Shown here: positions 5,243-7,195 of the stretch, piece after piece
Numbering within the stretch: the stretch's first letter is position 1
Layout: each line of letters begins with the position of its first letter
DNA from: Dehalococcoidia bacterium
GTDB taxonomy: Bacteria > Chloroflexota > Dehalococcoidia > Lucifugimonadales > UBA3495
Length of the DNA stretch: 7,195 nt
Direction: 5' to 3'
Assembly (NCBI GenBank): GCA_022823105.1
Contig: JAJDXU010000456.1
Coordinates: 1-7,195, forward strand
Notes under the pieces: model-generated
What the model was told of the DNA's origin: nothing
Seen by the model: only the letters and a program-made list of their open reading frames with translations
Databases searched by the model: none
Made by a program: the position numbers and the translations under genes

Positions 5243-6853
5243 ATGCCCACGATGACCGGCGGCCAGGCCCTGATGCGTTCGTTGTACCTCGAAGGCGTTC
5301 GCGTGATATTCGGACTTCCCGGCGTGCAGCTTTATCACGCCCTCGACGCCCTCAACGACGTGCCCGGCATCCGGTTCATCACCACCCGCCACGAGCAGGC
5401 CACCACCTACATGGCCGACGGCTACGCCCGAGCCAGCGGCGAGATCGGCACCGCCCTCATGGTCCCGGGCCCCGGCCTGCTCAACGCCTCCGCCGGACTC
5501 AGCACCGCCTACTCCGCGTCGTCCCCCGTCCTCGTCGTGTGCGGCCAGATCGAGCGCGACCTCATCGGCGTGGACCGCGGGATGCTCCACGAGGTCAACG
5601 ACCAGCAGGATGCCATCCGCCCCGTCACCAAGTACGTCCGCCGCATCATGGCCACCGAGGAGGCCCCCGAGGCCGTCCACGAGGCGTTCCGACAGCTCAA
5701 GACCGGCCGCCCGCGTCCCGTCGAGGTCGAGATGCCCCCCGAGACCATGGCCGACCCTGGCGAAGTCACGCTGATTGAATCCGAGGGCTACGCCCGACCC
5801 GCCGCGCCCGACGAGCAGGTCGCCCAGGCCGCCAGCATCCTGGCCGGCGCGCAGCGTCCCCTGATCTGGGCCGGCGGCGGCGTCATATCCTCCGAAGGAT
5901 CCGAGCCGCTGGTGCGCCTGGCCGAGCGGTTGCAGGCTCCGGTCATCACCACCGCCGAGGGCAAGGGCGCAATCGACGACCGGCACCCGCTGGCCCTGGG
6001 CGCGCTGCGTCTGCGCAACGACCCCGTCGCCAAGACCGAGCCCAACTTTGACGTCATCCTCGCCGTGGGCACCCGCCTCGCCTTCCCCGCGTGGCTGGGC
6101 GGACAGCGCGTCGTCCAGATCGACATCGACCCCGAGGAACTGGGCCGCAACTACGAGAACACCTACGGCGTGCAGGGCGACGCCCGCACCGTCATGGAGC
6201 AGGTGGACGCCAAACTCGCCGAGTCCATCGCCCCCGGCTCCCGCCCGTCCATGGCCGATGAGGTGGTCGCCCTCCGCAAGCGCCGCCGCGACACCGCGCT
6301 GACGCCCGAGCCGCAGGAGTCCCTGCTGGCCGCCGTCCGCTCCGCGTCGCCCGACGACACGATCCTGGTGTCCGGCATGACCCAGTTGGGCTACTACGCC
6401 CGCGCCTTCTGGCCCACCTACGAGCCGCGCACCTTCATCACGTCCAGCTACTCCGGCAACCTGGGCTACGCCTACCCCACCGCGCTGGGAGCCAAGGTCG
6501 CCCAGCCCGACCGGCCGGTGGTGGCGTTGTGCGGTGATGGCGGGTTCCTGTTCAACTCCCAGGAGATGGCCACGGCGGTGCAGCACGGCATCAACGCCAT
6601 CGCGGTGGTGTTCAACGACAACGCCTACGGCAACGTCCTGCGCGACCAGGTCAGCCGCTTCGACGGCCGCGTGGTCGGCGCCGAACTCCACAACCCCGAC
6701 TTCGTAAAACTCGCCGAAGCCTACGGCGTAAAAGGCATCCGAGCCGAGGGCCCCGAAGCCCTGGAATCAGCCCTCAAGGATGCCATCAACGCCGACGCCC
6801 CCGCCCTGATCGAGGTGCCGGTAACTATGATGCCAACGCCGTTTGAGGGGTAA
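5243..6853 (+). CDS. ThDP-dependent enzyme, acetolactate synthase-like superfamily
   Basis: A 536-aa three-domain protein. The N-terminal pyrimidine-binding domain (about 1-175) carries RHEQATTYMADGYARASG, where E51 is the glutamate that activates thiamine diphosphate. The central domain (about 190-325) shows VVQIDIDPEELG. The C-terminal domain (about 350-530) has GDGGF from residue 431 and FNDNAYG at 457-463, the GDG...NN metal-diphosphate motif with Asp459 in the second Asn position. True acetolactate synthases have a GARFDDR-type segment in the middle domain; here it reads GTRLAFP (276-282), and no regulatory small-subunit gene follows. The reaction (decarboxylation or carboligation of a 2-oxo acid) is therefore inferred and the substrate open; ilvB or glyoxylate carboligase would be over-calls. 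AGGAAGG at 5229-5235 lies 7 nt before the ATG. Third codon positions favour C strongly, more than in the neighbours. Confidence 0.88.
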   Translation: MPTMTGGQALMRSLYLEGVRVIFGLPGVQLYHALDALNDVPGIRFITTRHEQATTYMADGYARASGEIGTALMVPGPGLLNASAGLSTAYSASSPVLVVCGQIERDLIGVDRGMLHEVNDQQDAIRPVTKYVRRIMATEEAPEAVHEAFRQLKTGRPRPVEVEMPPETMADPGEVTLIESEGYARPAAPDEQVAQAASILAGAQRPLIWAGGGVISSEGSEPLVRLAERLQAPVITTAEGKGAIDDRHPLALGALRLRNDPVAKTEPNFDVILAVGTRLAFPAWLGGQRVVQIDIDPEELGRNYENTYGVQGDARTVMEQVDAKLAESIAPGSRPSMADEVVALRKRRRDTALTPEPQESLLAAVRSASPDDTILVSGMTQLGYYARAFWPTYEPRTFITSSYSGNLGYAYPTALGAKVAQPDRPVVALCGDGGFLFNSQEMATAVQHGINAIAVVFNDNAYGNVLRDQVSRFDGRVVGAELHNPDFVKLAEAYGVKGIRAEGPEALESALKDAINADAPALIEVPVTMMPTPFEG

Positions 6854-6894
6854 ATCCAAATCCGCGGCCTCAAGTCCCATCAAGGAAACGGAAA

Positions 6895-7195
6895 ATGCCC
6901 AAGGTCAATCCTGAAATATTGGTTTGGGCGAGAGAAAGCGCCGGACTGACGTTAGAGGAAGCGGCCAAAAAGAACCAACGCCTTCGCGACGGCCAGAAAG
7001 CGTCAGCGGCCGACAAATTGAATGCGCTTGAGTTCGGCATGGCAGAGCCATCGCGACCAGTGCTGGTAGAAATGGCGCGGGTGTACCGCCGTCCTTTGCT
7101 GACATTCTATTTGTCCAAGCCACCAATCCAGGGTGAACGGGGAGCAGATTTCCGTTCATTGGCAACGAGTCATTCGACTGCGGATGATGCTCTCT
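6895..7195 (+). CDS. HTH/ImmA-IrrE-type regulator, N-terminal part (cut by window end)
   Basis: The frame stays open from ATG 6895 to the last base; 100 complete codons are visible. The start MPKVNPEILVWARESAGLTL, the acidic helix LEEAAKK, then LNALEFGMAEPSRPVLVEMA and YRRPLLTFYLSKPP, followed by GERGADFRSL, is the characteristic N-terminus of proteins that join an Xre-like helix-turn-helix to a COG2856 (ImmA/IrrE) zinc peptidase. In that family the HExxH site lies further on, outside this window, so catalytic capacity cannot be judged. Such proteins serve as antitoxin-like or stress-response regulators and often accompany a small partner gene or mobile DNA. AAGGAA at 6882-6887 is 7 nt before the ATG. 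It begins 41 nt after the ThDP gene on the same strand, with no terminator seen between, so read-through transcription is possible. Base use is less C-biased than in the ThDP gene. Confidence 0.8.
   Translation, partial: MPKVNPEILVWARESAGLTLEEAAKKNQRLRDGQKASAADKLNALEFGMAEPSRPVLVEMARVYRRPLLTFYLSKPPIQGERGADFRSLATSHSTADDAL

Noticed and set aside
4842..5255. 137-codon plus-strand frame running into the ThDP start
   Set aside because: TTG start without SD, and its second half is a Cys-rich unstructured translation that contains the promoter of the ThDP gene. Only its first third was kept, as a possible remnant.
5174..6691. 505-codon open frame on the minus strand across the ThDP gene
   Set aside because: It is the mirror of a gene whose third positions are mostly C or G; its product is Gly/Val/Asp/His-rich and has no recognisable motif, while the plus strand has a full ThDP enzyme.

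Overview
This 7.2-kb window is high-GC bacterial chromosomal DNA with short intergenic gaps. Clear Shine-Dalgarno sequences (GGAGG-type) precede most genes and the starts are mainly ATG. The gene mix fits an environmental heterotroph: a VOC-fold metalloprotein, a calcium/cation antiporter, a tandem universal stress protein, a lone STAS protein and an acetolactate-synthase-like ThDP enzyme. The overall style, with VOC and ThDP paralogues and a dispersed CCGGCGAAAGCCGG-type repeat, reminds me of Chloroflexota (SAR202/Dehalococcoidia-like). That assignment is an impression from memory, not a demonstrated placement.

Layout. (1) 1-676: leader, a good sigma70-like promoter (ATGACA, 18 bp, TATAAT), then a 145-aa VOC protein. 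(2) 794-2041, minus strand: a CaCA-family antiporter of 415 aa, convergent with the VOC gene; a 14-bp-stem hairpin lies between their stop codons. (3) 2042-2394: an intergenic region divergent between the antiporter and the universal stress gene, largely filled by a nested inverted-repeat (MITE-like) element. (4) 2395-3420: a universal stress protein with two UspA domains. (5) 3465-3695, minus strand: a 76-aa protein of unknown function. (6) 3696-4042: a divergent intergenic region with an AT-rich patch and a 14-bp direct repeat at 20-bp period. (7) 4043-4381: a STAS-domain protein resembling anti-sigma-factor antagonists, followed 104 nt later by a 37-codon hydrophobic small ORF with a glycine-zipper pattern and a strong SD. 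(8) About 4600-5151: no convincing intact gene; it holds a possible gene remnant and an SD-ATG-stop signal. (9) 5152-6853: an extended -10 promoter and a ThDP-dependent enzyme of the acetolactate synthase superfamily. (10) 6895 to the window end: the N-terminus of an HTH/ImmA-IrrE-type protein, cut by the window edge.

How the genes fit together. No single pathway links the window. Stress and envelope themes (universal stress protein, cation antiporter, STAS, membrane microprotein) dominate the first two thirds. The ThDP gene stands behind its own promoter. The least expected items are the glycine-zipper microprotein behind the STAS gene, the nested repeat element between antiporter and stress gene, and the 20-bp-spaced direct repeat. 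I found no CRISPR array, tRNA, rRNA, transposase or integrase gene.
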